Shown in pieces: positions 52,834-60,919 of a stretch of DNA of 64,000 bases; the first letter of the stretch is position 1; each line of letters begins with the position of its first letter. The translations under genes and the position numbers were made by a program. Origin of the DNA: Streptomyces sp. ML-6 (lineage in GTDB: Bacteria > Actinomycetota > Actinomycetes > Streptomycetales > Streptomycetaceae). The notes under the pieces are model-generated. The model saw only the letters and a list, made by a program, of their open reading frames with translations, ran no database searches and was not told the DNA's origin. The stretch is taken from NCBI RefSeq assembly GCF_030116705.1, contig NZ_JAOTIK010000001.1, forward strand, positions 4,864,501 to 4,928,500, read 5' to 3'.

Positions 52834-53883
52834 TTGCGCCGGATCACCCGGATTGCCACCGTGGGCCTCGCGTCCGCGGCGCTCGCACTCAGCGCCACGG
52901 CCTGTGGCAGTAAGACGTCGTCGGATGCTGGTTCCGACTCCAAGGAAGCCAAGGCGGCCATCGCGTACGACGTCGGCGGTCGCGGCGACCAGTCGTTCAA
53001 CGACGCCGCCTACGCCGGTCTGTCCAAGGCCGAGAAGGAACTCGGCTTCAAGGGCACCGAGGCCGAGCCGTCGGACGGCGAGGCGGACGCCGACAAGGTG
53101 CAGCGCCTCACCACGCTGGCCCGCGCCGGCAACAACCCGGTGATCGGCGTCGGCTTCGCGTACGCGCCCGCCATCAAGAAGGTCGCGGAGAAGTTCCCGA
53201 AGACCACCTTCGGCATCATCGACGACGCCTCGGTGACCGGCAAGAACATCGCCAACATGGTCTTCAACGAGGAGCAGGGCTCCTACCTCGCCGGTGTCGC
53301 GGCGGCCAAGGTGACCAAGTCCAAGACGGTCGGCTTCATCGGCGGTGTGGAGACCCCGCTGATCAAGAAGTTCCAGGCCGGCTTCGAGCAGGGCGTCAAG
53401 GACACCGACTCGTCGGTGAAGGTCCTGTCGCAGTACCTGACCCAGCCGCCGAACTTCGACGGCTTCTCCAAGCCCGACCTCGGCAAGGCCGCCGCTCAGG
53501 GGCAGCTCGACAAGAAGGCCGACGTCGTCTACGCGGCGGCCGGTCTGGCCGGCTCCGGCTCCATCGAGGCCACCGCCAAGGCGGGCAAGTGGGCCATCGG
53601 CGTCGACTCCGACCAGTACAACCAGAAGGGCCTGGCCGCCTACAAGGACCAGATCCTCACCTCGGTCACCAAGGACGTCGCGGACTCCGTCTACAACCTG
53701 ATCAAGTCGGTCAAGGACGGCAAGCCGCAGTCCGGCGAGGTCCGCTACGGCCTGGACAAGGACGGCGTCGGCCTGGCCGACTCCAACCCGGCCTTCACCA
53801 AGATGACCGACGTCATCGCCGCCGTGGACAAGGCGAAGAAGGACATCATCGACGGCAAGGTCACCGTCAAGACCACCCCGTAA
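52834..53883 (+). CDS. BMP-type ABC transporter substrate-binding lipoprotein (nucleoside)
   Basis: This 349-residue lipoprotein has a signal and lipobox ending at C24 (LSATAC). The mature BMP/PnrA domain follows with YDVGGRGDQSFNDAAYAGL, NPVIGVGFAYAPAIKKVAE, VGFIGGVETPLIKKFQAGF and GSIEATAKAGKWAIGVDSDQ. These match the purine/nucleoside-binding BMP lipoproteins. It is followed by the ABC genes, so it delivers nucleosides to that transporter. The start is TTG 52834 with AGGAG eight bases upstream. A hairpin after it shows it has its own terminator. Confidence 0.9.
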   Translation: MRRITRIATVGLASAALALSATACGSKTSSDAGSDSKEAKAAIAYDVGGRGDQSFNDAAYAGLSKAEKELGFKGTEAEPSDGEADADKVQRLTTLARAGNNPVIGVGFAYAPAIKKVAEKFPKTTFGIIDDASVTGKNIANMVFNEEQGSYLAGVAAAKVTKSKTVGFIGGVETPLIKKFQAGFEQGVKDTDSSVKVLSQYLTQPPNFDGFSKPDLGKAAAQGQLDKKADVVYAAAGLAGSGSIEATAKAGKWAIGVDSDQYNQKGLAAYKDQILTSVTKDVADSVYNLIKSVKDGKPQSGEVRYGLDKDGVGLADSNPAFTKMTDVIAAVDKAKKDIIDGKVTVKTTP

Positions 53884-53913
53884 CGGCACCTGCCGTAACG
53901 GCTGCTTCCCCGG

Positions 53914-53943
53914 GCCCGGAGCGCGCACACCGCCGCTCCGGGC
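53914..53943 (+). terminator. terminator of the Bmp lipoprotein gene
   Basis: A perfect 10-bp stem GCCCGGAGCG/CGCTCCGGGC (53914-53923 and 53934-53943) has a 10-base loop, 30 bases past the stop codon. Confidence 0.75.
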
Positions 53944-53960
53944 TCAGGGGGTGTTTCGAA

Positions 53961-54085
53961 GAAGTCCTGAGCAGCCCTGAGCAGTCCTGAGAAATCCTGA
54001 GCAGCCCCGAAGAAGTCCTGTGGGAAGTCCTGCGAGAAGCCATGCAGGAAGTCCCGCGGGAAGTTCCGAAGAAGTTCCGCCCGTC
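53961..54085 (+). repeat. degenerate 10-bp tandem repeats upstream of the ABC ATPase gene
   Basis: Five units of about ten bases (GAAGTCCTGA, GCAGCCCTGA, GCAGTCCTGA, GAAATCCTGA, GCAGCCCCGA) run 53961-54010. Looser copies of AAGTCC or AAGTTCC continue to about 54085. A ten-base period equals one DNA helical turn. The 367 bases from 53884 to 54250 hold no gene. Confidence 0.7.
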
Positions 54086-54162
54086 ACGGCGTCTTCCCAG
54101 CACAGAGGCATGACCCCGGTCTTTCGCCGTGTTGAGCACAGGCGTCTTACGATTCGGCAGCG

Positions 54163-54174
54163 CTACGCGTGTAG
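54163..54174. promoter_or_regulatory. nucleoside-regulon candidate operator, site 2
   Basis: CTACGCGTGTAG is a near-perfect palindrome 76 bases before the expected ATPase start. CTTACGAT lies 17 bases upstream, as a likely -10 box. Confidence 0.6.
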
Positions 54175-54250
54175 ACAGCCCTCCGGCGCGATAACTTCAC
54201 CCCGCCCCTGCCCCTCCGCCCCGCTCCTGTCCGGCCAAGGAGAGTGCGTC

Positions 54251-55810
54251 ATCAACGCGTCCAGCCCCCCTGCCGTAGAACTGCACGGCATCACCAAACG
54301 CTTCCCCGGCGTCGTCGCCAACCGGGACATCGACATCACCATCCGCAAGGGCACGGTCCACGCCCTCGTCGGTGAGAACGGTGCCGGCAAGTCCACCCTG
54401 ATGAAGATCCTCTACGGCATGCAGAAGCCGGACGAGGGCACCATCACGGTCGACGGGACCGAGGTGACGTTCGGCAGTCCGGCCGATGCCATCGGCTGCG
54501 GCATCGGCATGGTGCACCAGCACTTCATGCTCGCCGACAACTTCACCGTCCTGGAGAACGTGGTCCTCGGCGGTGAGAAGCTGCACGGCATCGGCTCCGC
54601 AGCCCGCAAGAAGATCCTGGAGATCTCGGACGCGTACGGTCTGGGGGTCCGGCCCGACGCCCTCGTCGAGGACCTCGGGGTCGCCGACCGCCAGCGGGTG
54701 GAGATCCTCAAGGTCCTCTACCGCGGCGCGCGCATCCTGATCCTGGACGAGCCGACCGCCGTGCTCGTGCCCCAGGAGGTCGACGCGCTCTTCGACAACC
54801 TGCGCGAGCTCAAGGCCGAGGGCCTGACCGTCATCTTCATCTCGCACAAGCTGGGCGAGGTCCTGTCGGTCGCCGACGACATCACGGTGATCCGCCGCGG
54901 CACGACGGTCGGCACCGCCGACCCGGCCACCACCACCACCAAGCAGCTCGCCGAGCTGATGGTCGGCAGCGAACTGCCCTCCCCCGAGACCCGTGAGTCC
55001 ACGGTGACGGACGTTCCGATGCTGCGCGTCGAGGACCTCGCGCTCACCGTGACCGACCCGGACGGCGCGGTGCGCGACGTGCTGGCCGGCATCGACCTCA
55101 CCATCCACAAGGGCGAGGTCCTGGGCATCGCCGGGGTGGAGGGCAACGGCCAGACCGAGCTGATCGAGGCCCTGATCGGCATGCGGAACCCCGACGGCGG
55201 GGTGATCACCCTCGACGGCGAGGACATCTCCCACATCCCCACCCGCAAGCGGCGCGAGAGCGGCATCGGCTACATCCCCGAGGACCGCCACCGGCACGGC
55301 ATGCTGCTGGAGGCGCCCCTCTGGGAGAACCGTATCCTCGGCCACGTCACGGAACGGCCCAACAGCCGGCACGGAATGCTGGACATCAAGGCGGCCCGCG
55401 CCGACACCGAGCGGATCGTGCGCGAGTACGACGTCCGCACCCCCGGCATCGAGGTCACCGCGGCCTCCCTCTCCGGCGGCAACCAGCAGAAGCTGATCGT
55501 CGGCCGGGAGATGAGCCACGACCCGAAGCTCCTGATCGCCGCCCACCCCACCCGCGGCGTGGACGTCGGCGCGCAGGCGCAGATCTGGGACCAGATCCGG
55601 GAGGCGCGCCGGGAGGGCCTCGCCGTCCTGCTCATCTCGGCGGACCTGGACGAGCTGATCGGGCTCTCCGACACCCTGCGCGTCATGTACCGCGGTCGGC
55701 TGGTCGCCGACGCCGACCCCGGCACCATCACCCCGGAGGAACTGGGCTCGGCCATGACCGGCGCCGCCACCGGTCATCTCGAGGCAGCACCGGAGGACGA
55801 GGACCGATGA
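54251..55810 (+). CDS. ABC transporter ATPase for nucleosides (two nucleotide-binding domains), non-canonical start
   Basis: This protein of about 519 residues fuses two ATPase domains, as in RbsA/NupA-type transporters. Domain 1 has Walker A GENGAGKST and the LILDEPTAVL Walker B. Domain 2 lacks the GKS of Walker A (GVEGNGQTE) but has the intact signature LSGGNQQKLIVGRE, normal for the family. The conserved protein begins around INASSPPAVELHGITKRF, but the codons there are GTC and ATC. AAGGAG ends eight bases before the ATC at 54251, so I place the start there. Its stop overlaps the permease start (ATGA). Confidence 0.8.
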   Translation: MNASSPPAVELHGITKRFPGVVANRDIDITIRKGTVHALVGENGAGKSTLMKILYGMQKPDEGTITVDGTEVTFGSPADAIGCGIGMVHQHFMLADNFTVLENVVLGGEKLHGIGSAARKKILEISDAYGLGVRPDALVEDLGVADRQRVEILKVLYRGARILILDEPTAVLVPQEVDALFDNLRELKAEGLTVIFISHKLGEVLSVADDITVIRRGTTVGTADPATTTTKQLAELMVGSELPSPETRESTVTDVPMLRVEDLALTVTDPDGAVRDVLAGIDLTIHKGEVLGIAGVEGNGQTELIEALIGMRNPDGGVITLDGEDISHIPTRKRRESGIGYIPEDRHRHGMLLEAPLWENRILGHVTERPNSRHGMLDIKAARADTERIVREYDVRTPGIEVTAASLSGGNQQKLIVGREMSHDPKLLIAAHPTRGVDVGAQAQIWDQIREARREGLAVLLISADLDELIGLSDTLRVMYRGRLVADADPGTITPEELGSAMTGAATGHLEAAPEDEDR

Positions 55811-56925
55811 AGAAATTCGACAAGGACCGGCTGATCCTGGGCTTCGCCGGCCCCGTTCTCGCCCTGGTCGTCGCCTTCGTGCTCACCACCGTGGTGCTGC
55901 TCGCCTCGGGCAAGAACCCGTTCGAGCCGTACCAGCTGATGCTCGACTCGGCGGCGTACGTCGACGTGCAGGTGCTGATCATCAACCAGGCCGGTACGTA
56001 CTACCTCGCCGCCCTCGCGGTCGCCATCGGCTTCCGGATGAACCTCTTCAACATCGGTGTCGACGGCCAGTACCGGCTCGCCGCGATGATGGCCGCGCTG
56101 GTCGGCGCGAGCGTCGACCTGCCCGGACCGCTGCAGATCGCGCTGATCGTGATCGTCGCGATGCTGGTCGGCGCCTTCTGGGCGGGCATCGCCGGCTTCC
56201 TCAAGACCACCCGGGGAGTGAGCGAGGTCGTCTCGACGATCATGCTCAACTCCATCGCGACCGCGCTGATCGCCTGGCTGATCCTGCCGAAGAACTTCGG
56301 TGTGCAGCCGGCCGGCTCCAACAACCTGACCACCGGTGACCTCCCGGAGTCCGCCTGGTTCCCCGGCCTGTCCATGGGCGCGGAGGCGGGGGAGATCTAC
56401 GGATTCACCTTCGTCGCGGCCGCCTGCGGCGTCATCTACTGGTTCGTCCTGAACCGCACCCGCTTCGGCTTCGACCTGCGGGCCACGGGCGAGAGCGAGA
56501 GCGCCGCCCAGGCCTCCGGCGTGGACGCCAAGAAGATGATCCTCACCTCGATGCTGATCTCCGGCGCCGTCGCCGGTCTCGCGGGCATGCCGACGCTCCT
56601 GGGCGACGCGCACACCTACAGCCTCGACTTCCCGACCGGGATCGGCTTCACCGGCATCACCATCGCCCTGCTCGGCCGGAACAACCCGGTCGGCATCGCC
56701 TTCAGCGCCCTGCTGATCGCCTTCCTGGACAAGGCGTCCGCCTCGCTCGACCAGTTCGGGTACGAGAAGGAGATCGCCACGATCATGCAGGGGCTGATCG
56801 TGATCTCGGTCGTCGTCAGCTACGAACTCGTGCGCCGTTACGGAACCCGCCGCCAGCAGCAGAAGGTCGGCGAGGAACTCGCCGCCGGCCATGCCCTCAA
56901 GACCGAGAAGGAGGCCGCACTGTGA
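55807..56925 (+). CDS. nucleoside ABC transporter permease 1
   Basis: This 372-residue membrane protein of the BPD_transp_2 (ribose/nucleoside) family has about ten hydrophobic segments, starting with LILGFAGPVLALVVAFVLTT. The conserved EAA-like FAAQASGVDAKKMIL type loop reads SESAAQASGVDAKKMILTSM, and GIGFTGITIALLGRNNPVGI is the signature near the end. It forms the membrane pore with the permease at 56922 and is powered by the upstream ATPase. ATG 55807 overlaps the ATPase stop. Confidence 0.93.
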   Translation: MKKFDKDRLILGFAGPVLALVVAFVLTTVVLLASGKNPFEPYQLMLDSAAYVDVQVLIINQAGTYYLAALAVAIGFRMNLFNIGVDGQYRLAAMMAALVGASVDLPGPLQIALIVIVAMLVGAFWAGIAGFLKTTRGVSEVVSTIMLNSIATALIAWLILPKNFGVQPAGSNNLTTGDLPESAWFPGLSMGAEAGEIYGFTFVAAACGVIYWFVLNRTRFGFDLRATGESESAAQASGVDAKKMILTSMLISGAVAGLAGMPTLLGDAHTYSLDFPTGIGFTGITIALLGRNNPVGIAFSALLIAFLDKASASLDQFGYEKEIATIMQGLIVISVVVSYELVRRYGTRRQQQKVGEELAAGHALKTEKEAAL

Positions 56926-58187
56926 GCGCAACCCAGGTTTCCGCCGCGAGCGTCGCCCCCAAGAAGGGCGGCGGCCGCCGCAAGCTCACCCTGCCCGTCG
57001 TCCTGCTGATCATCGCGGGCGGTCTCGCACTGGTCTCGCTCGTCCGCCTGATCAGCGGCGCCAACGACGTGACGTCCGTCGGACAGGTCGCGGGCGCACT
57101 CGAACTGGCGGTCCCGATCGGCCTCGCCGGACTCGGCGGCCTGTGGGCCGAGCGCGCGGGCGTCGTCAACATCGGTCTCGAAGGCATGATGATCCTGGGC
57201 ACCTGGTTCGGTGCCTGGGCCGGGTTCCAGTGGGGCCCGTGGGTGGGCGTCCTGTTCGGCATCATCGGCGGCGCCCTCGGCGGCCTGCTGCACGCGATCA
57301 TCACCGTCACCTTCGGGGTGAACCACATCGTCTCCGGTGTGGCCATCAACATCCTCGCGGTCGGCGCCACCCGCTACCTCTCCAACTACGCCTTCGACGG
57401 CGTCGAGGGCGGCTCCTCCAAGCAGTCCCCGCGGATCGACGCGATCGACCGCATCACCATCCCCGGACTGTCGGACTGGCTCCTGGACATCCAGCAGAAG
57501 CACTGGTTCCTCGTCTCCGACATCGCCGGGGTCCTCGGTGGCCTGGTCACCAACCTCTCCTGGCTGACCGTCGTCGCGCTGCTGCTGATCCCCGGCACCT
57601 GGTGGGTGCTGTGGCGCACGTCGTTCGGGCTGCGGCTGCGTTCCTGCGGCGAGAGCCCGGTCGCCGCCGAGTCGCTCGGCGTCAACGTCTACAAGTACAA
57701 GTACATCGCCGTCGTCGTCTCCGGCGGTCTCGCCGGACTCGGCGGAGCCTTCCTGGCGATCGTCTCCACCGGCATCTACCAGGAGAGCCAGACCGGCGGA
57801 CGCGGCTACATCGGTCTCGCCGCGATGATCTTCGGCAACTGGATGCCGGGCGGAATGGCGCTCGGCGCGGGCCTGTTCGGCTTCACCGACAGCCTCAAGC
57901 TGCGCGGCGGTGCCGAGAACGTGCACGCGATGCTCCTGCTGCTCGCGATCCTGCTGGTGGCCGTGCTGATCTGGCAGCTGTACCGGAAGAAGTACGTGGC
58001 GGCGGTGGTCTCGGCAGCGGTCTCCGGGCTGCTCTTCACCTGGTACGCGCTGACCGACCAGGTACCGAGCCAGTTCGTCGACGCCGCCCCCTACGTCACC
58101 ACGCTGCTCGTCCTCTCACTCTCCGCGCAACGGCTGCGCATGCCCAAGGCGGACGGTCTCGTCTACCGGAAGGGCCAGGGCAAGTGA
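56922..58187 (+). CDS. nucleoside ABC transporter permease 2
   Basis: This 421-residue partner of permease 1 has AGLGGLWAERAGVVNIGLEG, HIVSGVAINILAVGATRYLS, the coupling-loop GESPVAAESLGVNVYKYKYI, and GRGYIGLAAMIFGNWMPGGM. The GTG start at 56922 overlaps the permease 1 stop (GTGA). Its stop overlaps the cytidine deaminase start (GTGA), so all five genes to cdd are translationally linked except the Bmp gene. It is longer than usual because of an extra C-terminal helix pair. Confidence 0.93.
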   Translation: MSATQVSAASVAPKKGGGRRKLTLPVVLLIIAGGLALVSLVRLISGANDVTSVGQVAGALELAVPIGLAGLGGLWAERAGVVNIGLEGMMILGTWFGAWAGFQWGPWVGVLFGIIGGALGGLLHAIITVTFGVNHIVSGVAINILAVGATRYLSNYAFDGVEGGSSKQSPRIDAIDRITIPGLSDWLLDIQQKHWFLVSDIAGVLGGLVTNLSWLTVVALLLIPGTWWVLWRTSFGLRLRSCGESPVAAESLGVNVYKYKYIAVVVSGGLAGLGGAFLAIVSTGIYQESQTGGRGYIGLAAMIFGNWMPGGMALGAGLFGFTDSLKLRGGAENVHAMLLLLAILLVAVLIWQLYRKKYVAAVVSAAVSGLLFTWYALTDQVPSQFVDAAPYVTTLLVLSLSAQRLRMPKADGLVYRKGQGK

Positions 58188-58582
58188 CGGCCGCCGCGGA
58201 GGTCGACTGGACGGTGCTGCGCGGTGCCGCACGGGCCGCCATGACGCGTGCGTACGTGCCGTACTCGCACTACCCCGTCGGCGCCGCGGCCCGGGTCGAC
58301 GACGGCCGCACCGTCTCCGGCTGCAACGTCGAGAACGCCTCGTACGGGCTCGGGCTGTGCGCCGAGTGCGGCCTGGTCTCCGAACTGCACGCCACCGGCG
58401 GCGGCCGGCTGACCCACTTCACCTGCGTGGACGGGGCCGGCGAGATCCTGGTGCCGTGCGGCAGGTGCCGGCAGCTGCTGTACGAGTTCGGCGGGCCGGA
58501 ACTGGTCCTGGAGACGCCGGACGGGCTGCGCACGCTCGACGAGATGCTGCCGCAGGCGTTCGGCCCGGGGCACCTGAAGTAA
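58184..58582 (+). CDS. cdd: cytidine deaminase
   Basis: This 132-residue tetrameric-type cytidine deaminase has the zinc motif CAEC in YGLGLCAECGLVSELHATGG and PCGRCRQ in ILVPCGRCRQLLYEFGG. YVPYSHYPVGAAARVDDG and VENASYGLG are the nucleoside-binding segments. It turns cytidine and deoxycytidine into uridine forms after uptake by the linked transporter. GTG 58184 overlaps the permease stop. A hairpin follows at 58677-58705. Confidence 0.95.
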   Translation: MTAAAEVDWTVLRGAARAAMTRAYVPYSHYPVGAAARVDDGRTVSGCNVENASYGLGLCAECGLVSELHATGGGRLTHFTCVDGAGEILVPCGRCRQLLYEFGGPELVLETPDGLRTLDEMLPQAFGPGHLK

Positions 58583-58676
58583 CCGGGACACCCGGGGCGG
58601 CGGCGGACATCCGCACCGCGCCCACCGCGCCCACCGCGCCCCGGGCCATCACGGCCCCGAGGTCACCGCGACCACC

Positions 58677-58705
58677 GTGGCCCTCCCGCCCGTCGGGAGG
58701 GCCAC
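58677..58705. terminator. terminator of the nucleoside transport/cdd operon
   Basis: A perfect 12-bp stem GTGGCCCTCCCG/CGGGAGGGCCAC (58677-58688 and 58694-58705) has a five-base loop. CGCGCCCAC-type repeats lie just upstream at 58617-58642. It separates cdd from deoA, which therefore has its own promoter. Confidence 0.8.
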
Positions 58706-58720
58706 TCCCCTCCCCACCCT

Positions 58721-58732
58721 CTATGCGCGTAG
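58721..58732. promoter_or_regulatory. nucleoside-regulon candidate operator, site 3
   Basis: CTATGCGCGTAG is a near-perfect palindrome, 75 bases before the deoA start. TAGAGT, a possible -10 box, overlaps its right end. Confidence 0.6.
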
Positions 58733-58806
58733 AGTCATCCGGGACTCTCGCGTACCGTACGCACGCACACGCACACGCACGTACCGGCCGGAAGGACTCC
58801 CAGGAC

Positions 58807-60084
58807 ATGGACGCCATCTCCGTCATCCGCACCAAGCGGGACCGAGGCGAGCTGACCCCCGAACAGATCGACTGGGTCATCGACGCGTACACCCGCGGTG
58901 AGGTCGCCGACGAGCAGATGTCCGCGCTGGCCATGGCGATCCTGCTGAACGGAATGAACCGCACCGAGATCGCCCGCTGGACCGCCGCGATGATCGCCTC
59001 CGGCGAGCGGATGGACTTCGCCTCGCTCTCCCGGCCCACCACCGACAAGCACTCCACCGGCGGCGTCGGCGACAAGATCACCCTGCCGCTCGCCCCGCTG
59101 GTCGCCGCCTGCGGCGCCGCTGTGCCGCAGCTCAGCGGCCGGGGCCTCGGCCACACCGGCGGCACGCTGGACAAGCTGGAGTCCATCCCCGGCTGGCGCG
59201 CGCACCTGTCCAACGAGGAGATGCTGAACGTCCTGGACACCACCGGCGCGGTCATCTGCGCCGCCGGTGACGGCCTGGCCCCCGCCGACAAGAAGCTGTA
59301 CGCGCTCCGCGACGTCACCGGCACCGTCGAGGCCATCCCGCTGATCGCCAGCTCCATCATGTCCAAGAAGATCGCCGAGGGCACCGGCGCGCTCGTCCTG
59401 GACGTCAAGGTCGGCTCCGGCGCCTTCATGAAGACCATCGAGGACGCCCGCGAACTGGCCTCCACCATGGTCGCGCTGGGCACCGACAGCGGTGTGCGCA
59501 CGGTCGCCCTGCTCACCGACATGGCCACCCCGCTCGGCCTGACCGCGGGCAACGCCCTGGAGGTGCGCGAGTCCGTCGAGGTGCTGGCCGGCGGCGGTCC
59601 GAAGGACGTCGTCGACCTCACTCTCGCCCTGGCCCGCGAGATGCTGGACGCGGCCGGCCTCAAGGACGCCGACCCGGAGAAGGCCCTCGCCGACGGCTCC
59701 GCGATGGACGTCTGGCGCCGCATGATCTCCGCCCAGGGCGGCGACCCGGACGCGCCGCTCCCGGTCGCCCGCGAGCAGCACGTGGTCACGGCTCCGTCCA
59801 CCGGCGTGCTGACCCGCCTGGACGCCTACGACATCGGCGTCGCCGCCTGGCGCCTGGGCGCGGGCCGGGCCCGCAAGGAGGACCCGGTGCAGGCGGGCGC
59901 GGGCGTCGAACTGCACGCCAAGCCGGGCGACACGGTCACGGCCGGCCGGCCGCTGCTGACGCTGCACACCGACACCCCGGAGAAGTTCGACTACGCGCTG
60001 AAGGCCCTGCCCGACGCGTACGACATCGCCCCGGCGGGCACGGCCTTCACCGCCACCCCCGTGGTGCGGGAACGCATCGCCTGA
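58807..60084 (+). CDS. deoA: thymidine phosphorylase
   Basis: This 425-residue enzyme splits thymidine (and deoxyuridine) with phosphate into the base and deoxyribose-1-phosphate. The family marks are the phosphate site KHSTGGVGDKITL, SGRGLGHTGGTLDKLESIPG, the KKLYALRDVTGTVE motif and the Lys in DVKVGSGAFMK. The length is normal. ATG 58807 has AAGGA upstream. It comes after the transport/cdd operon terminator but has its own copy of the shared palindrome, so it is probably co-regulated. Confidence 0.95.
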   Translation: MDAISVIRTKRDRGELTPEQIDWVIDAYTRGEVADEQMSALAMAILLNGMNRTEIARWTAAMIASGERMDFASLSRPTTDKHSTGGVGDKITLPLAPLVAACGAAVPQLSGRGLGHTGGTLDKLESIPGWRAHLSNEEMLNVLDTTGAVICAAGDGLAPADKKLYALRDVTGTVEAIPLIASSIMSKKIAEGTGALVLDVKVGSGAFMKTIEDARELASTMVALGTDSGVRTVALLTDMATPLGLTAGNALEVRESVEVLAGGGPKDVVDLTLALAREMLDAAGLKDADPEKALADGSAMDVWRRMISAQGGDPDAPLPVAREQHVVTAPSTGVLTRLDAYDIGVAAWRLGAGRARKEDPVQAGAGVELHAKPGDTVTAGRPLLTLHTDTPEKFDYALKALPDAYDIAPAGTAFTATPVVRERIA

Positions 60085-60106
60085 CCTGCGGTTTTCCCGT
60101 ACGGGT

Positions 60107-60140
60107 GAACGGGACCGGTGGACCACCGCCGGTCCCGTTC
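60107..60140 (+). terminator. terminator after deoA
   Basis: A 15-bp stem with one T-G wobble (60107-60121 and 60126-60140) has the four-base loop ACCA, 22 bases past the deoA stop. Confidence 0.75.
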
Positions 60141-60182
60141 GGCATGCTGGACTCGGTGACGCACCGATAAGAGGAGACCGCC

Positions 60183-60773
60183 ATGAGCGCACTCACCGTC
60201 GATCCCGCTCCGGGCCACGGCCGGGAATGGGACGACCTCGTCCGGATCTGGGAGGAGACGGACGCACCCGAGGGCTGCAAGGTGGAGATCATCGAGGGGA
60301 TCGTCACCGTGTCGCCACCGCCGTCCAAGGACCACAATCTCACCGCGGCGCGCCTCCAGCGCAGGCTGTACCGCGTCATTCCGGAGGACTGGGAAATCTT
60401 CCAGACCCTCGGTCTCTCGGTACCGGGCCGGGCCGGGCTCTACATCCCGGACTTGGTCGTCGTGCCGGACACCGTGGTGATCGGACCGGGCAACCGCCTC
60501 CCCGCCGAAGAAGCCCGCCTCGTCGTCGAGATCACCTCGAAGACCAACGCCAACCAAGACCGCATCGGCAAGGTGCGCGGCTACGCGAAGGCAGGGGTGG
60601 AGCTGTTCCTGCTGCTCGACCCGTGGCACTCGGGCCGCCCCACCGCCACGCTGTACGGGGAGCCGGAAGGCGGCACCTACCGGGTGCTGGACACGGTCGA
60701 GTACGGGGAGAAGCTGACGCTGCCCGAGCCGTTCGGGCTCGTCCTGGACACCGGGGTGTTCCCGGTGAGCTGA
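60183..60773 (+). CDS. Uma2 family (DUF820) putative endonuclease, copy 3
   Basis: This 196-residue protein has the Uma2 set: CKVEIIEGIVTVSPPPSKDH (Glu), GLYIPDLVVVPDTVV (Asp), EEARLVVEITSKTNANQDRI (Glu-x-Thr-Ser) and KVRGYAKAGVELFLLLDP (Lys). It is clearly different from copies 1 and 2. ATG 60183 has GAGGAGA upstream. It is followed by a strong bidirectional terminator before the convergent protease gene. Confidence 0.87.
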   Translation: MSALTVDPAPGHGREWDDLVRIWEETDAPEGCKVEIIEGIVTVSPPPSKDHNLTAARLQRRLYRVIPEDWEIFQTLGLSVPGRAGLYIPDLVVVPDTVVIGPGNRLPAEEARLVVEITSKTNANQDRIGKVRGYAKAGVELFLLLDPWHSGRPTATLYGEPEGGTYRVLDTVEYGEKLTLPEPFGLVLDTGVFPVS

Positions 60774-60795
60774 CAAGTGCTGCCGGGAAGGCGAA

Positions 60796-60833
60796 CGGCC
60801 CGCCGGGGCGGAGGAATCCGTCCCGGCGGGCCG
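60796..60833. terminator. bidirectional terminator between Uma2 copy 3 and the protease gene
   Basis: A 17-bp stem with one G-T wobble (60796-60812 and 60817-60833) has the loop GGAA. It lies 22 bases past the Uma2 stop and 87 bases past the protease stop. Confidence 0.8.
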
Positions 60834-60919
60834 CTGTCATGCGTGGTCATGCGCTGTTATGCGCGGTCGGGCGGGGTCGTGCGCGGGCGGGGGCCTGTCG
60901 GCTCACCGCCCGGGGCCGG

